Positions 40,922-52,072 of a DNA stretch of 64,000 nt are shown here, piece after piece. The stretch is taken from contig JADJUF010000020.1 of NCBI GenBank assembly GCA_016717005.1, positions 1 through 64,000 of the forward strand. Direction: 5' to 3'. Positions within the stretch are counted from its first letter, which is position 1. Each line of letters begins with the position of its first letter. This DNA comes from Myxococcales bacterium (GTDB taxonomy: Bacteria > Myxococcota_A > Polyangia > Haliangiales > Haliangiaceae). Below the pieces are notes generated by a model that worked only from the letters and a program-made list of their open reading frames with translations, made no database searches and was not told where the DNA came from. The translations under genes were made by a program, and so were the position numbers.

Positions 40922-41950
40922 TCACGGCCCGAAGATCGACTGCATCAGGTGAGTGCCGCCACTGACGTTGTGGACCATGACGGTCTTCGTGCCGTTGAAG
41001 CAGCCCAGCGCCGCGCCGGCGCCGCTCCACTGGTTCGGCACCTGCGTGCCGGCGACCCAGTTGTTGTTGCTCCGGAACGACCACCAGATCTCGGTGATGT
41101 CCGGGTCGCCGCCGTGGACGAGGTGCGTGATGCCGTCGCAGGTCACCACCGAGATCGGCTTGAAGCTGGTCATGCCGGTGTACGTCGGCGAGTACCAGAC
41201 CGTCGAGCTGCGGCCGATGACGACGCGCTGGCGCATGATGTAGGGCTTGACCCCGCCGCCGCTGCCGATGACGTTGTAGAGCACCTCGACCTCACCGGTG
41301 TCCGGCATCGCCGCCATCACCACGCTGTTGCAGGTGCTGTAGAGCTGGGAGGACGCCACCGTGTCATGGACCGCGGTCCACGTCGCCCCGTCGAAGCGAT
41401 CGACCAGCACGTGCGGAAGGTCGGACAGCTGGCTGCAGTACGCCACGTACAGGTTGCCGCCGAAGGCCAGCGCCGACGGCGCCGACGCCGTCCGGGTCCC
41501 GAGCGAACGACCGATCGTGACCGGGCTCGACCAGGTCGTCGCCGACGCCGTCGTCGACGTCATCATCATCAGGCGGTTCTGGCCGACCGGCTTGTAGATC
41601 AGCCGCAGGCTGCCGTCGTAGTCGACCAGCGCCGGGTGTGAGTCGCTGCTGACCCCGAGCGAGACCGACGTCGTCCAGCTCGAGCCGTTGAAGCGGGTCT
41701 GCTTGAGCGCGGTCGAGGAGCTCGAGCTGTAGTCGGTGTAGACCATGTGCAGGCGGCTGCCGAACCAGGCCAGGGCCGGCTGGCGCGTGCTCTCCTTGCC
41801 CACGATCTGGGTGTCGTCGGGCCACTGCCAGGCCGACAGCTCGCCGACGGACTCGTCGAGCATCGCGGCCTCGTCGTCGGCGGACAGGCACCCGACCAGG
41901 GCGCCGCCGAGCAAGAGAGAGAGGAGGAAGGCGGATCGATTCATGCGCAT
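40922..41950 (-). CDS. Sialidase-like beta-propeller lipoprotein
   Basis: A 342-residue lipoprotein with lipobox LVGC (Cys21), ATG at 41950. The mature part has repeated blades of the form PALAWFGSRLHMVYTDY, FNGSSWTTSVSLG, PALVDYDGSLRLIYKP, PSALAFGGNLYVAYC, RFDGATWTAVHDT and VHNVSGGTH, the W..(S/T) and D....L...Y pattern of sialidase/Asp-box-like propellers. No catalytic residues of a true sialidase are evident. Probably binds or scaffolds surface polysaccharide. It follows the 40776 gene on the same strand with a 145-bp spacer. Confidence 0.8.
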   Translation of the reverse strand: MRMNRSAFLLSLLLGGALVGCLSADDEAAMLDESVGELSAWQWPDDTQIVGKESTRQPALAWFGSRLHMVYTDYSSSSSTALKQTRFNGSSWTTSVSLGVSSDSHPALVDYDGSLRLIYKPVGQNRLMMMTSTTASATTWSSPVTIGRSLGTRTASAPSALAFGGNLYVAYCSQLSDLPHVLVDRFDGATWTAVHDTVASSQLYSTCNSVVMAAMPDTGEVEVLYNVIGSGGGVKPYIMRQRVVIGRSSTVWYSPTYTGMTSFKPISVVTCDGITHLVHGGDPDITEIWWSFRSNNNWVAGTQVPNQWSGAGAALGCFNGTKTVMVHNVSGGTHLMQSIFGP

Positions 41951-42222
41951 GCGCCGCGCCTTCGCAAGCCGCGTGCCGCGCCGACACCCGCGAATTCCTC
42001 ACCGTACGGCACGCGGCCTGGGTGTGCCTGGCCGACTCGCCTAGCCGTCGACACGAGTCGTCGCGCACGACGAACGCGCGCGGTGAAGCGCGGCCGCAGC
42101 TGCCCCGCGAGGTGACGTGTCGCGGGACCGCGCCGGCGCTGGCCTCGCCACCAGCGCGCTCGGCCTGGCCGCGCTGGCCGCGGCGCTGGTCGTCCGCCTG
42201 CTCGCCTGAGCCGCGCCCCGCG

Positions 42223-42936
42223 TCAGGCGCGGAACTCGATCCGCTCGATCGGGTAGACCTTGGCGAGCGGCACGAGCGCGTCCTCGCACAGCGCGTAGAA
42301 CCACCGGACGAACCAGCGCCGGTAGCCGTCGAACTTGGAGCCGACGTTCGAGTTGACCTCGAGCTCGACGCTCGTCGCGGTCGTCGCGAGGATCGTCGTC
42401 GGCTGGGGGAGCAGCGCGAGGAGATCCACGAGCAGGCGCCGCTCGGGCGCCGCGCCCTCGAACCAGATCGTGACGCGATCGGACGGATACGACCGCCCCA
42501 TCGCCAGCGCTTCCTCGTAGCCGAGCACGCGAAACGGCAAGGCGGCGCGCAGGGCGCGGTCGCGCTGGATCGCGGCGCCGACGCGCCACGCCGCGAACCC
42601 GAACAGCGCGCCGAACGCCGCCAGCGGGAGCAGCGCGACCGCGAGCGCGAGCGGCTGCGTGAGCGCGACCGCGACCGCCGCGACGACACCGGCGCTCGCG
42701 AGCACCAGCGCGCCCACGCCGCCGGTGAGGTTGAGCAGGTTGGCCGCCTGCCACGCGGTCAGGCTGCGCCGGCTCGAGGTGTGCGCGATCGCCTTGGTGC
42801 GAGCGGCGCTGGCGCGCGCCGCCGCGATCTCCTCGGCACGCGCCGCCGCTGCGACCTGGGCCGCCGCCGTCGCCTGGGCGGCGCTGCGCGCGCGTCCGGC
42901 CTCGGCGAGCTGTGCGAGGGTCCTCTCGTCCGACAT
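42223..42936 (-). CDS. Two-helix membrane protein with Ala-rich coiled coil
   Basis: A 237-residue protein. Residues 5-50 (AQLAEAGRARSAAQATAAAQ and onward) are an Ala/Arg-rich helix likely to form a coiled coil. Two predicted membrane helices follow at about 70-90 and 93-110 (VLASAGVVAAVAVALTQ, LAVALLPLAAFGALFGFAAW). The cytosolic C-terminal domain of about 115 residues (VLGYEEALAMGRSYPSDRVTIWFEG, YALCEDALVPLAKVYPIERIEF) shows no recognised family. The ATG is 42936. Confidence 0.65.
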   Translation of the reverse strand: MSDERTLAQLAEAGRARSAAQATAAAQVAAAARAEEIAAARASAARTKAIAHTSSRRSLTAWQAANLLNLTGGVGALVLASAGVVAAVAVALTQPLALAVALLPLAAFGALFGFAAWRVGAAIQRDRALRAALPFRVLGYEEALAMGRSYPSDRVTIWFEGAAPERRLLVDLLALLPQPTTILATTATSVELEVNSNVGSKFDGYRRWFVRWFYALCEDALVPLAKVYPIERIEFRA

Positions 42937-43015
42937 GGGATGAGGCTCAACGTAGGGGCTCCGCCCCGGGCCGCCAACCACGATCGGCGCGCGCCCGACC
43001 GATTTTCGCCGTCGG

Positions 43016-43483
43016 TCAGCGGAAGTTCTGGCTGGCCCAGATGTCGCCGTTCGGCATCTGGTGGAAGCCGCACGCGACCATGCCGTAGCTGGTGCTCGAC
43101 ATGTTGATGTAGTGCCCGTGGCCGTTGAACGGCCCTGGCCCCTCGTCCCACATGGCCTGGAGGCACCCCTGCACCACCGCGTCGAGCGACGGCCAGGCCG
43201 GGCAGGTGTTCTGGGCGTTCTCGCCGCAGTCGCCGAAATTCGCGTGCGGCCCCGCGGTCGAGTCGCGGCGCGCCTGATCGTCGCTGCACGCCTCGGCGGC
43301 GGCCCAGCGCTGGTAGGGCGGCTTGCCCTCGGTGGCCCGGAACGCGTTGATGCGATCGACGCAGGCCTGGCGCGCGCTCGCGAACGGGTCGCCGCTGGTG
43401 CCGGCGTCGCCGTCGCCCGGACCACCGTCGTCGCCCGAGCAAGCCGCGATGAGACCGAGGACCAACGCGAGGTGGGAGCGCAT
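43016..43483 (-). CDS. CAP-domain (SCP/PR-1) lipoprotein
   Basis: A 155-residue lipoprotein with lipobox IAAC (Cys15) and a GDAGTSGD linker. The CAP domain reads ACVDRINAFRATEGKPPYQR, then AACSDDQARRDS, GENAQNTCPAWPSL, VVQGCLQAMWDEGPG, GHGHYINMSSTSYGMVAC and WASQNFR. These contain the family's His/Glu cavity residues (HxNMxx, WDE) and Cys pairs. CAP proteins act in lipid binding or protease-like roles at cell surfaces. Lipid-anchored myxobacterial versions are of unknown function. Confidence 0.88.
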   Translation of the reverse strand: MRSHLALVLGLIAACSGDDGGPGDGDAGTSGDPFASARQACVDRINAFRATEGKPPYQRWAAAEACSDDQARRDSTAGPHANFGDCGENAQNTCPAWPSLDAVVQGCLQAMWDEGPGPFNGHGHYINMSSTSYGMVACGFHQMPNGDIWASQNFR

Positions 43484-43586
43484 GAGCGGTCAGTCTCGCC
43501 CGGACCGCGGCGAGGTCACCAGCGCAAACTGGCGGCGCGGGCGTCCGACCTCCACCTACCCCACCGCGCGCGACCACGGCCGTCCG

Positions 43587-45876
<2,290 letters not shown>

Positions 45877-45988
45877 GCCCCCGGATAACATGGCCTCGGC
45901 GAGCCGCAAGCCCGGACGCGCCGCGGTGGCCGCACGGCATCGGGCCGTGATGGTCCATACTCGTCGGACTCCGCGTCCGCGAGGCCTC

Positions 45989-47143
45989 ATGGCGAACCAC
46001 ATCAAGATCCCGATCTCGAACGTGCTGATGGGCGGCGACTACACCGGCGTGATCGTCGTCGGCGCGACCGCGACGCCGCTCAACGTCATCCTCGACACCG
46101 GCAGCAGCAGCCTGGCGATCGACGGCCACGCGTTCGATCCGCTGACCGCCCCGGACACGCGGACCACGAACCTGCTCCAGACCGTCTCCTACGGCGCGGG
46201 CGGCTGGATCGGCGCCGTCGTGCAGACCTCGGTCGGGCTCGCCGCCGAGGTGACCCTGCCGGGCGTCCACGTCGCCGTCACCTACGCCGAGAGCCCGAAC
46301 ATGTTCGGCGGCGCCCAGGGCATCCTCGGGCTGGCCTACGCGCCGCTCGACCGGGCGTACCAGATGCCGGCCGACACCTGGCAGACCCGGTACCACACCG
46401 CGCAGCTCGGCGCCGGCACCGCGGTCGACCTCGCGCCCTACTTCACGCAGCTCGAGCAGGCCGGCGTCGTCCACAACAAGTTCGGGTTCTACGTCAAGCG
46501 CTCGACCGTCAGCGCCGCCACCGACGACCCCGGCAGCGATCCGCTCAACCACGGGTACTTCGTGATCGGCGGCGGCGAGGAGGCGACCGACCTGTACACC
46601 GGCGCGTTCACCCACGTCGAGGTGCTCCACGACGTCTGGTACAGCACCAACCTGGTCGGCGTGCAGGTCGGAGCCCAGCCGATGATCCCGGTGGCGCCGG
46701 TCGCCGCCGGGAGCCCGCTCGCGTCGAACTCGATCGTCGACAGCGGCACCAACATGTTGCTCTTCGACCAACCGGTCTACGACGCGATCGTCGCGGCGTT
46801 CCAGGCGATCGATCCGGCCTTCGCCACCGCGCTGCGCACCCACGCCGTCGGGCCGGGCGCCGGCCTCGATCAGACCGAGCTCGACCTCGCCGCGTGGCCC
46901 GACTTGCACCTGATGCTCCAGGGCGCGGACGGCGCGCCGGCGACGCTGACGGTCACGCCCAGCGACTACTGGCAGCTCGACGCGAACCGCAAGGGCGCGG
47001 CGGTGGCGTACCTCGGCGGCGACGGCGGCAGCCAGGGCGGCCGCTCGATCCTCGGCCTGCCGCTGTTCACCGGCTACTACACCGTCTTCGATCGATCCCT
47101 CGACGGTGGCCGCGGGGCCATCAAGTTCGCGCCGCGCGCGTGA
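45989..47143 (+). CDS. Pepsin-type (A1) aspartic protease
   Basis: A 384-residue protein with both halves of a eukaryote-type pepsin: first catalytic motif ILDTGSSSLAIDG (Asp36), flap region VSYGAGGWIGAVVQTSVGL (Tyr68), the near-universal GGAQGILGLAYAPLD, and second motif SIVDSGTNMLLFD (Asp251). The ending SILGLPLFTGYYTVFD matches the pepsin C-terminus (ILGD.FL..YY.VFD). No signal peptide or propeptide is seen before MANHIKIPISN, so it may be cytoplasmic, as reported for Shewanella shewasins. Start 45989 is the ATG directly before the domain. It is divergent from the S46 peptidase (112 bp). Confidence 0.88.
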   Translation: MANHIKIPISNVLMGGDYTGVIVVGATATPLNVILDTGSSSLAIDGHAFDPLTAPDTRTTNLLQTVSYGAGGWIGAVVQTSVGLAAEVTLPGVHVAVTYAESPNMFGGAQGILGLAYAPLDRAYQMPADTWQTRYHTAQLGAGTAVDLAPYFTQLEQAGVVHNKFGFYVKRSTVSAATDDPGSDPLNHGYFVIGGGEEATDLYTGAFTHVEVLHDVWYSTNLVGVQVGAQPMIPVAPVAAGSPLASNSIVDSGTNMLLFDQPVYDAIVAAFQAIDPAFATALRTHAVGPGAGLDQTELDLAAWPDLHLMLQGADGAPATLTVTPSDYWQLDANRKGAAVAYLGGDGGSQGGRSILGLPLFTGYYTVFDRSLDGGRGAIKFAPRA

Positions 47144-47186
47144 GCCCGCGTCGGCCCTCCCCCACCCCACCCAGGACCCACCGACC

Positions 47187-47606
47187 ATGTCGCTCGCCCA
47201 TCGCGCCTCCGCCGTCACGCACATGATCGTCGTCACCGATCTCGATCGGAGCAAGCGCTGGTACCTCGACGTGCTCGGGTGCTCGCTCTACGGCGAGTAC
47301 GGCGGCACGAGCGTGGTCCTCGACTGGAACGGCAGCTGGTTCCTGCTGGTCACGGGCGGCGAGCCGACCGCCGACAAGCCGACCGTGCACCTGGTCCCGC
47401 CCGACGCCCCGGACCGCACCGGCCGGTCGACGATCTTCCGCGTCGCCGACTGTCGCGCGACCTACGCCGAGCTGAGGTCCCTCGGCGCGGAGTTCCTGGC
47501 GGAGCCGGTCGACCACGGCTACGAGATCCGCGCGTTCTTCCGCGACCCCGACGGTCACCTGTTCGAGATCAGCGAGCTGGCCGGCCAGGCCACCGCGGCC
47601 GGCTGA
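47187..47606 (+). CDS. VOC-family protein
   Basis: A 139-residue protein. HMIVVTDLDRSKRWYLDVLGCSLYGE is the first VOC module; GRSTIFRVADCRATYAELRS is the second, and FRDPDGHLFEISELAG carries the terminal metal-type Glu (HLFEIS). His at VTHM and VHLVPPD and Glu near the end fit a metal site. It lies 43 bp after the aspartic protease gene in the same direction. Enzymatic role unknown (dioxygenase, lyase or glyoxalase type). Confidence 0.87.
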   Translation: MSLAHRASAVTHMIVVTDLDRSKRWYLDVLGCSLYGEYGGTSVVLDWNGSWFLLVTGGEPTADKPTVHLVPPDAPDRTGRSTIFRVADCRATYAELRSLGAEFLAEPVDHGYEIRAFFRDPDGHLFEISELAGQATAAG

Positions 47607-47653
47607 GCGCCGGCGGGCTCAGCGCGGGTGGACGGGCGCGCAGGCTGAGCGCG

Positions 47654-48433
47654 TCATCGCTCGTCGGGACGCCGTGGCGGGTCGCCGTCGGCCGTGCCAT
47701 CGACGACCGCGGGCAGCGCGTCGCGGGCGTCGCTGAGCCACAGCGCGTGATCGGCCGAGCGGCCCAGGCGCAGCCGGGTCGGCGGGCCCTCGCGGTAGCC
47801 GGTGACCGCGGCGACCGCGTCGGGGTCGGGCTCGCGGACCGCGGTGCCGATCACCGCGATGGTGTCGCCGAGGCAGAAGGCGACCTCGCGGTAGCGCAGG
47901 CGCGGGCCGCGCAGGGCGCTGTTGCCGTGCAGGCGGATCGCGACGTCGCCGCCGAGCGCGGCCAGCGAGGTCCGATCGAGCATGCCGACCCGCCGTCCCG
48001 CGTCGATCTCGATCTCGGCCCCGCGGGCGTCGATCAGCGCCCGGCCAGTGCCGTCGCTGACCACGAACGGCACCGCGCGCGCGTCGGCGTAGACCGCCTG
48101 CCACGCGGCCCCGAGCTCCTCCTCGACGGTGATCCCGTAGTAGACGCACGACCGCCGGCTGATCGGCGCGGTCAGCGGGTCGTCCGCGTCGACCGTCCCG
48201 ATCAGGTGCACCCGCGTGCCCTCCGGCGCCGCGGCGATCGTCGCCCGCACCGCGCCGGCGAGCCCACGGCGCGCCTCGGCCTGGCGCGCGAACCGCGCCA
48301 CGGCGCCCGCGGCGGCGCCCAGGGACAAGAGCATCAGGATCAGGCCCACGCCACGGAAGCGTACGGCACCGGGCGGGCTGGCGGGAGTCGGCGCCGCGTG
48401 CCGCGGCCGGCCGTCGCCCGACGACCGGCGCAT
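47654..48433 (-). CDS. GIDE-domain membrane protein
   Basis: A 259-residue protein. One membrane helix at about 28-48 (GLILMLLSLGAAAGAVARF) is followed by RVHLIGTVDADDPLTAPISR, RSCVYYGITVEEELGA, VPFVVSDGTGRALIDARGAE and CLGDTIAVIGTAV, the order and motifs of the GIDE domain of eukaryotic E3 ubiquitin ligase MUL1 and of its bacterial relatives. There is no RING, so no ligase activity is implied. Bacterial GIDE proteins are usually membrane-anchored and unstudied. Convergent with the VOC gene (47 bp). Confidence 0.8.
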   Translation of the reverse strand: MRRSSGDGRPRHAAPTPASPPGAVRFRGVGLILMLLSLGAAAGAVARFARQAEARRGLAGAVRATIAAAPEGTRVHLIGTVDADDPLTAPISRRSCVYYGITVEEELGAAWQAVYADARAVPFVVSDGTGRALIDARGAEIEIDAGRRVGMLDRTSLAALGGDVAIRLHGNSALRGPRLRYREVAFCLGDTIAVIGTAVREPDPDAVAAVTGYREGPPTRLRLGRSADHALWLSDARDALPAVVDGTADGDPPRRPDER

Positions 48434-48515
48434 CGATCAGGGGCGCGCGTGGCGCCTGGCCGCCTCGACTTCGGGCACGATCGTCCCGGTGTCGACCTGG
48501 GCGCCGCTGGGCGCG

Positions 48516-49151
48516 ATGTGGACCAGCCGGACCGCGCGCCTGGGCGCGCTCGCCCTCGGGCTGAGCGCGGTCGCGCTCGACTACGCCGCCGTCCGTGATC
48601 CGGCGCTGCCGTACCCACGCTTCCTGGTGGGCCTGACCGCGGTCGTGGTCGCGGCGCACCTCGCGACCCGCGGCCGCGCGTGGGCCGACGGCCTGGGCTT
48701 CCGCCGGCTGGCGCCCGACGAGGTCCGGTGGCTGGTGCGGCTGCTCGTCGTCGCGGGCGCGGCGGCGGCGCTGACCTTGGCCGGGCTAGCCGCGGCGGTG
48801 GCGATCCACGGCGCGCCGCTGTGGCGACCGCGCTTCCCCGGCGGCGTCGCGCGCTACGCGGTCTTCGCGATCCTGGTCTGGCCGGTGTACGAGGAGATGG
48901 TCTATCGCCTGGCGCTGATGCCAGGCGCGGTCGCGGCGCTGGGACGCTGGCCGGGGTACGCGCTGGGCGTGGCCGCGTTCGCCTACCTGCACGTGCTCTA
49001 CGGCGTGTTCGATGTCTCGAACGTGTTCGGCGCGTTCGCGCTGACGCTGGTGTTCGTGCGCACCGGCTCGGTCCAGCTGACCATCGCCCTGCACGCGCTG
49101 GGCAACGCCGCGATCGTCGTCGCCAACCTGATGATGGCGGCGATGGCCTGA
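48516..49151 (+). CDS. CPBP-family intramembrane metalloprotease (Abi-type)
   Basis: A 211-residue membrane protein with six to seven predicted helices. The CPBP motifs are present: VYEEMVYRLAL (Glu126, Glu127, Arg131), AYLHVLYG (His159) and IALHALGNAAIV (His193, Asn197), giving the EEXXXR, FXXXH and HXXXN/D set of zinc-dependent Rce1-like proteases. Bacterial members process peptides or provide bacteriocin self-protection. The ATG at 48516 is preceded by an in-frame GTG at 48489, which is also possible. Confidence 0.85.
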   Translation: MWTSRTARLGALALGLSAVALDYAAVRDPALPYPRFLVGLTAVVVAAHLATRGRAWADGLGFRRLAPDEVRWLVRLLVVAGAAAALTLAGLAAAVAIHGAPLWRPRFPGGVARYAVFAILVWPVYEEMVYRLALMPGAVAALGRWPGYALGVAAFAYLHVLYGVFDVSNVFGAFALTLVFVRTGSVQLTIALHALGNAAIVVANLMMAAMA

Positions 49152-49164
49152 CCGCGCGCGGGCG

Positions 49165-49362
49165 TCACCGGGGCGGGCGACGCCGGACCAACGCGCTGGC
49201 CGGCACCAGCTCGGGCCGCGGCGAGCGGGCCACCGGATCGAGGTCGGTCGAGCCGCACGCCAGGCAGGCGCCGTTGAGGATGACCTCGTGGGCGCAGTCG
49301 CCGCAGGCGCGGCAGCGGCCGTCGTCGTCGCGGTCGACGTGCGGGCAGGTGGCGACGTCCAC
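49165..49362 (-). CDS. Small zinc-ribbon-like protein
   Basis: A 65-residue protein with a GTG start at 49362. ATCPHVDRDDDGRCRACGDC and LNGACLACGSTDLDP give six Cys in CxxxxxxxxCxxCxxC / CxxCG spacings, a rubredoxin- or zinc-ribbon-like pattern, followed by a basic Arg-rich tail. The third positions are G/C-rich. No ATG is available in frame. It is convergent with the CPBP gene (13 bp apart). Could bind zinc; function unknown. Confidence 0.5.
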   Translation of the reverse strand: MDVATCPHVDRDDDGRCRACGDCAHEVILNGACLACGSTDLDPVARSPRPELVPASALVRRRPPR

Positions 49363-49407
49363 GCCGCGACGTTGCCACGACCCCGCCGACCGCGCCATCG
49401 TCTGCCG

Positions 49408-49914
49408 ATGCTGCGCGACGCCACCGCCGCCGACCTGCCCGCCATCGCCGCGATCACCGCGCACTACGTCGCGACGACGGCGATCCACTTCGCGTACCAG
49501 CCGCCGAGCGTCGCCGAGCTGGCGGCGCTGTGGGCGGCGCGCGGGCGCCACCCGTGGCTGGTCGCGGTCGACGACGGCGACGCCGCGACCGTGCGCGGCT
49601 ACGCCAAGAGCGACCGGTTCCGCGCCCGGGCCGCGTACGATCGCACCGCCGAGGTCGGGCTGTACCTCGAGCCGGCGCACCGCGGCCGCGGCCACGGCCG
49701 CGCGTTGCTCGACGGCCTGGTCGCCGCGATGACCGCCGCGGGCTTCCACACGGCGGTCGCCGGGATCGCCCTGCCCAACCCGGCGTCGGTGGCGCTGCAC
49801 GAGCGCTGCGGCTTCACCGCGGTCGGGGTGTTCCGCGAGGTCGGCTGGAAGTTCGACGCCTGGCACGACGTCGGGTTCTGGCAGCGGCCGCTGGGGCCGC
49901 CGCCGGCGCCGTGA
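49408..49914 (+). CDS. GNAT acetyltransferase, phosphinothricin-acetyltransferase type
   Basis: A 168-residue GNAT protein. LRDATAADLPAIAAITAHYV, FAYQPPSVAELAALWAAR and PWLVAVDDG begin as in Pat/Bar enzymes. EVGLYLEPAHRGRGHGRALL is the acetyl-CoA pyrophosphate loop (R/QxxGxG). LPNPASVALHERCGFTAVGV and FREVGWKFDAWHDVGFWQRP are the strong signature of the phosphinothricin acetyltransferase family. Its natural substrate may be an amino acid analogue such as methionine sulfoximine. It ends 29 bp before argG on the same strand; the two are probably one transcript. Confidence 0.87.
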   Translation: MLRDATAADLPAIAAITAHYVATTAIHFAYQPPSVAELAALWAARGRHPWLVAVDDGDAATVRGYAKSDRFRARAAYDRTAEVGLYLEPAHRGRGHGRALLDGLVAAMTAAGFHTAVAGIALPNPASVALHERCGFTAVGVFREVGWKFDAWHDVGFWQRPLGPPPAP

Positions 49915-49943
49915 CCGCCGGCGATCGTGGTACGCCCGGGGCC

Positions 49944-51290
49944 ATGAGCCGTATCTATCGTTCGCTGCCCCCCGCCGGCACCCGCCTCGGCATCGCGTTC
50001 TCGGGCGGGCTCGACACCCGCTGCGCGGTGGCGTGGCTGGCCGAGCAGGGCCAGGAGGTCTACTCCTACACCGCCGATCTGGCGCAGCCCGACGAGGCCA
50101 ACCCGGCCGACATCCCGCCGATCGCGCTCGAGCACGGCGCCCGGGCGGCGCAGCTGCTCGACTGCAAGGACGCGCTCGTGCGCGAGGGCCTGATCGCGAT
50201 CCAGTGCGGCGCGTTCCACCTGCGCACCGCCGGCAAGACCTACTTCAACACCACGCCGCTGGGCCGCGCGGTCACGACCACGGCGATCGTGCGCGCGATG
50301 ATGGCCGACGGCGTCCACGTCTTCGGCGACGGCTCGACCCACAAGGGCAACGACATCCAGCGCTTCTACCGCTACGGCGTGCTGGTCGATCCGACGCTCA
50401 AGATCTACAAGCCGTGGCTCGACGGCGCGTTCGTGACCGCGTTCGGCGGCCGCACCGAGATGTCCGAGTACCTCGAGCGCATCGGCAAGCCCTACAAGAT
50501 GGGCGTCGAGAAGGCCTACTCGACCGACGCCAACCTGCTGGGCGCCACCCACGAGGCCAAGGACCTCGAGCGCCTCGACATCGGCATGCGCATCGTCAAC
50601 CCGATCATGGGCGTCGCGCCCTGGGACGCCGCCGCGACGATCGCGCCCGAGGAGATCACGCTCGGCTTCGAGCAGGGCGTGCCGACGACGATCAACGGCC
50701 AACGGTTCGGATCGCGGGTCGAGCTGTTCACCGAGTGCAACCGCATCGGCGGCCGGCACGGGCTCGGCATGAGCGATCAGATCGAGAACCGCGTCATCGA
50801 CGCCAAGAGCCGCGGCTGCTACGAGGCGCCCGGCATGGCGCTGATCCACCTCGGCTACGAGCGCCTGCTGTCGGCGATCCACAACGAGAACACCACCGAG
50901 CTGTACGCGTCCCTGGGCCGGCGCCTGGGCCGGCTCCTGTACGAGGGCCGCTGGTACGACCCCGAGGCGTGCCTGCTCAAGGACGGCCTGGCCCGGTGGG
51001 TCGCGCCGGCGGTGACCGGCTCGGTCACGCTCGAGCTGCGCCGCGGCGACGACTACACCCTGCTCGACACCGAAGCCGAGTACATGGCCTACGCGCCCGA
51101 CAAGCTGTCGATGGAGCGCGTGGCCGAGCCGGCGTTCACGCCCGAGGATCGCATCGGGGCGCTCGAGCTGCAGAACCTGTCGGTCGGCGACAACCGCGCG
51201 CTGCTGCTGCACCACCTCGACAGCCTGCGCCGGCTCGGCGCCGGCGGCGCCGCGAGCGAGCTGGGCGGCCTGCTCGGCGACGGCGCGTGA
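49944..51290 (+). CDS. argG: Argininosuccinate synthase
   Basis: A 448-residue enzyme, the length of the E. coli-type (type 2) ArgG. It joins citrulline and aspartate using ATP, the penultimate step of arginine synthesis. The PP-loop SGGLDT (residues 20-25) binds ATP. DGSTHKGNDIQRFYRYG, TAFGGRTEMSEYLE, YSTDANLLGATHEAKDLE, GYEAPG-like RGCYEAPGMALIH and the C-terminal YDPEACLLKDGLARWV are all present. No catalytic residue appears missing. The enzyme forms a cytosolic tetramer. The upstream GNAT gene is close enough for an operon. Confidence 0.95.
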   Translation: MSRIYRSLPPAGTRLGIAFSGGLDTRCAVAWLAEQGQEVYSYTADLAQPDEANPADIPPIALEHGARAAQLLDCKDALVREGLIAIQCGAFHLRTAGKTYFNTTPLGRAVTTTAIVRAMMADGVHVFGDGSTHKGNDIQRFYRYGVLVDPTLKIYKPWLDGAFVTAFGGRTEMSEYLERIGKPYKMGVEKAYSTDANLLGATHEAKDLERLDIGMRIVNPIMGVAPWDAAATIAPEEITLGFEQGVPTTINGQRFGSRVELFTECNRIGGRHGLGMSDQIENRVIDAKSRGCYEAPGMALIHLGYERLLSAIHNENTTELYASLGRRLGRLLYEGRWYDPEACLLKDGLARWVAPAVTGSVTLELRRGDDYTLLDTEAEYMAYAPDKLSMERVAEPAFTPEDRIGALELQNLSVGDNRALLLHHLDSLRRLGAGGAASELGGLLGDGA

Positions 51291-51317
51291 GGGCCGCGGG
51301 CGTGGCGCCCGCGTGCG

Positions 51318-52020
51318 TCACTTGCCGGTGCGCAGCTCGAGGCGCTCGTCCCGGGTCGAGCCGCCGCCGAAGAAACCAGCTCGCAGAGACGAGGCCGTCG
51401 GCCGCCGACAGGCACCAGCTGGCCCCGCCCTCGTCGCCGCCCCAGCTGTTGTCCTGGACGCACCAGCCGTCGCCCGAGGCCATGACCACGTGGGTCGAGC
51501 CGAACCGGCCGCCCTCCTCGGGGTCCTCCTCGGTCTCGTCGACCGGCGCCTGGTCGAGCGTGAGATCCGGCGCGGCCGCGATCGCGGCGGCCACCGCCTC
51601 GGCGTCGTCGACCGTGACCCCGGCGTCGAGGCGCCACAGCCGCTGACCATCGGTGACGAAGGCGCGCGCGAGCTCCTCGAGCGCCCGCGGCGTCACGACG
51701 TCCTCGTCGGCCGCGCACGTCAGGGTGGCGGTGCGCAGCTGCCCGAGCTGGCCGACGGTGAGCGTGCACGCGACCGTGCCCGTGGCCTCGTTGTTGACGT
51801 TGCCGTTGGCGTCGGCCGCCGGGTCCTGATCGTCCCAGTACGACGTCTCGATCGTGCCGGCGTAGGTCAGCGCGCGATCGCGCGCGAACAACCCGGTGAA
51901 GAGATCGGGCGCGGCGACCGGCGCGGCGGCGGTGTTGCCGATCGGGCGGGCCGGCGTCGACGCGCCATGACAGGCGGTGGCGCCCGCCAGGAGGCCCACG
52001 ATCACGAACGTGCGGCTCAT
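51318..52020 (-). pseudogene. Lipoprotein of unknown function, frameshifted near its C-terminus
   Basis: From the ATG at 52020 (MSRTFVIVGLLAGATACHGA, lipobox ATAC) about 210 residues are read. Central segments include YAGTIETSYWDDQDPAADAN, EATGTVACTLTVGQLGQLRT then ATLTCAADEDVVTP, and GWCVQDNSWGGDEGGASWCL. After SAADGLVSAS the frame becomes Arg/Pro-rich and runs on through argG antisense. One base away, the frame reads GFFGGGSTRDERLELRTGK and stops at 51318, a far better ending. An indel near 51385 is likely. Confidence 0.7.
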
Positions 52021-52072
52021 GGCGATGCAACGCCCCGAGCGCAGCGGCGATTCCGGAGGTCGGCCGGCGTGG

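Noticed and set aside
42117..42209. GTG-start 30-residue hydrophobic frame (VSRDRAGAGLATSALGLAALA...)
   Set aside because: Too short and Ala/Leu-rich sequence arises easily at this GC content; it has no coupling to neighbours.
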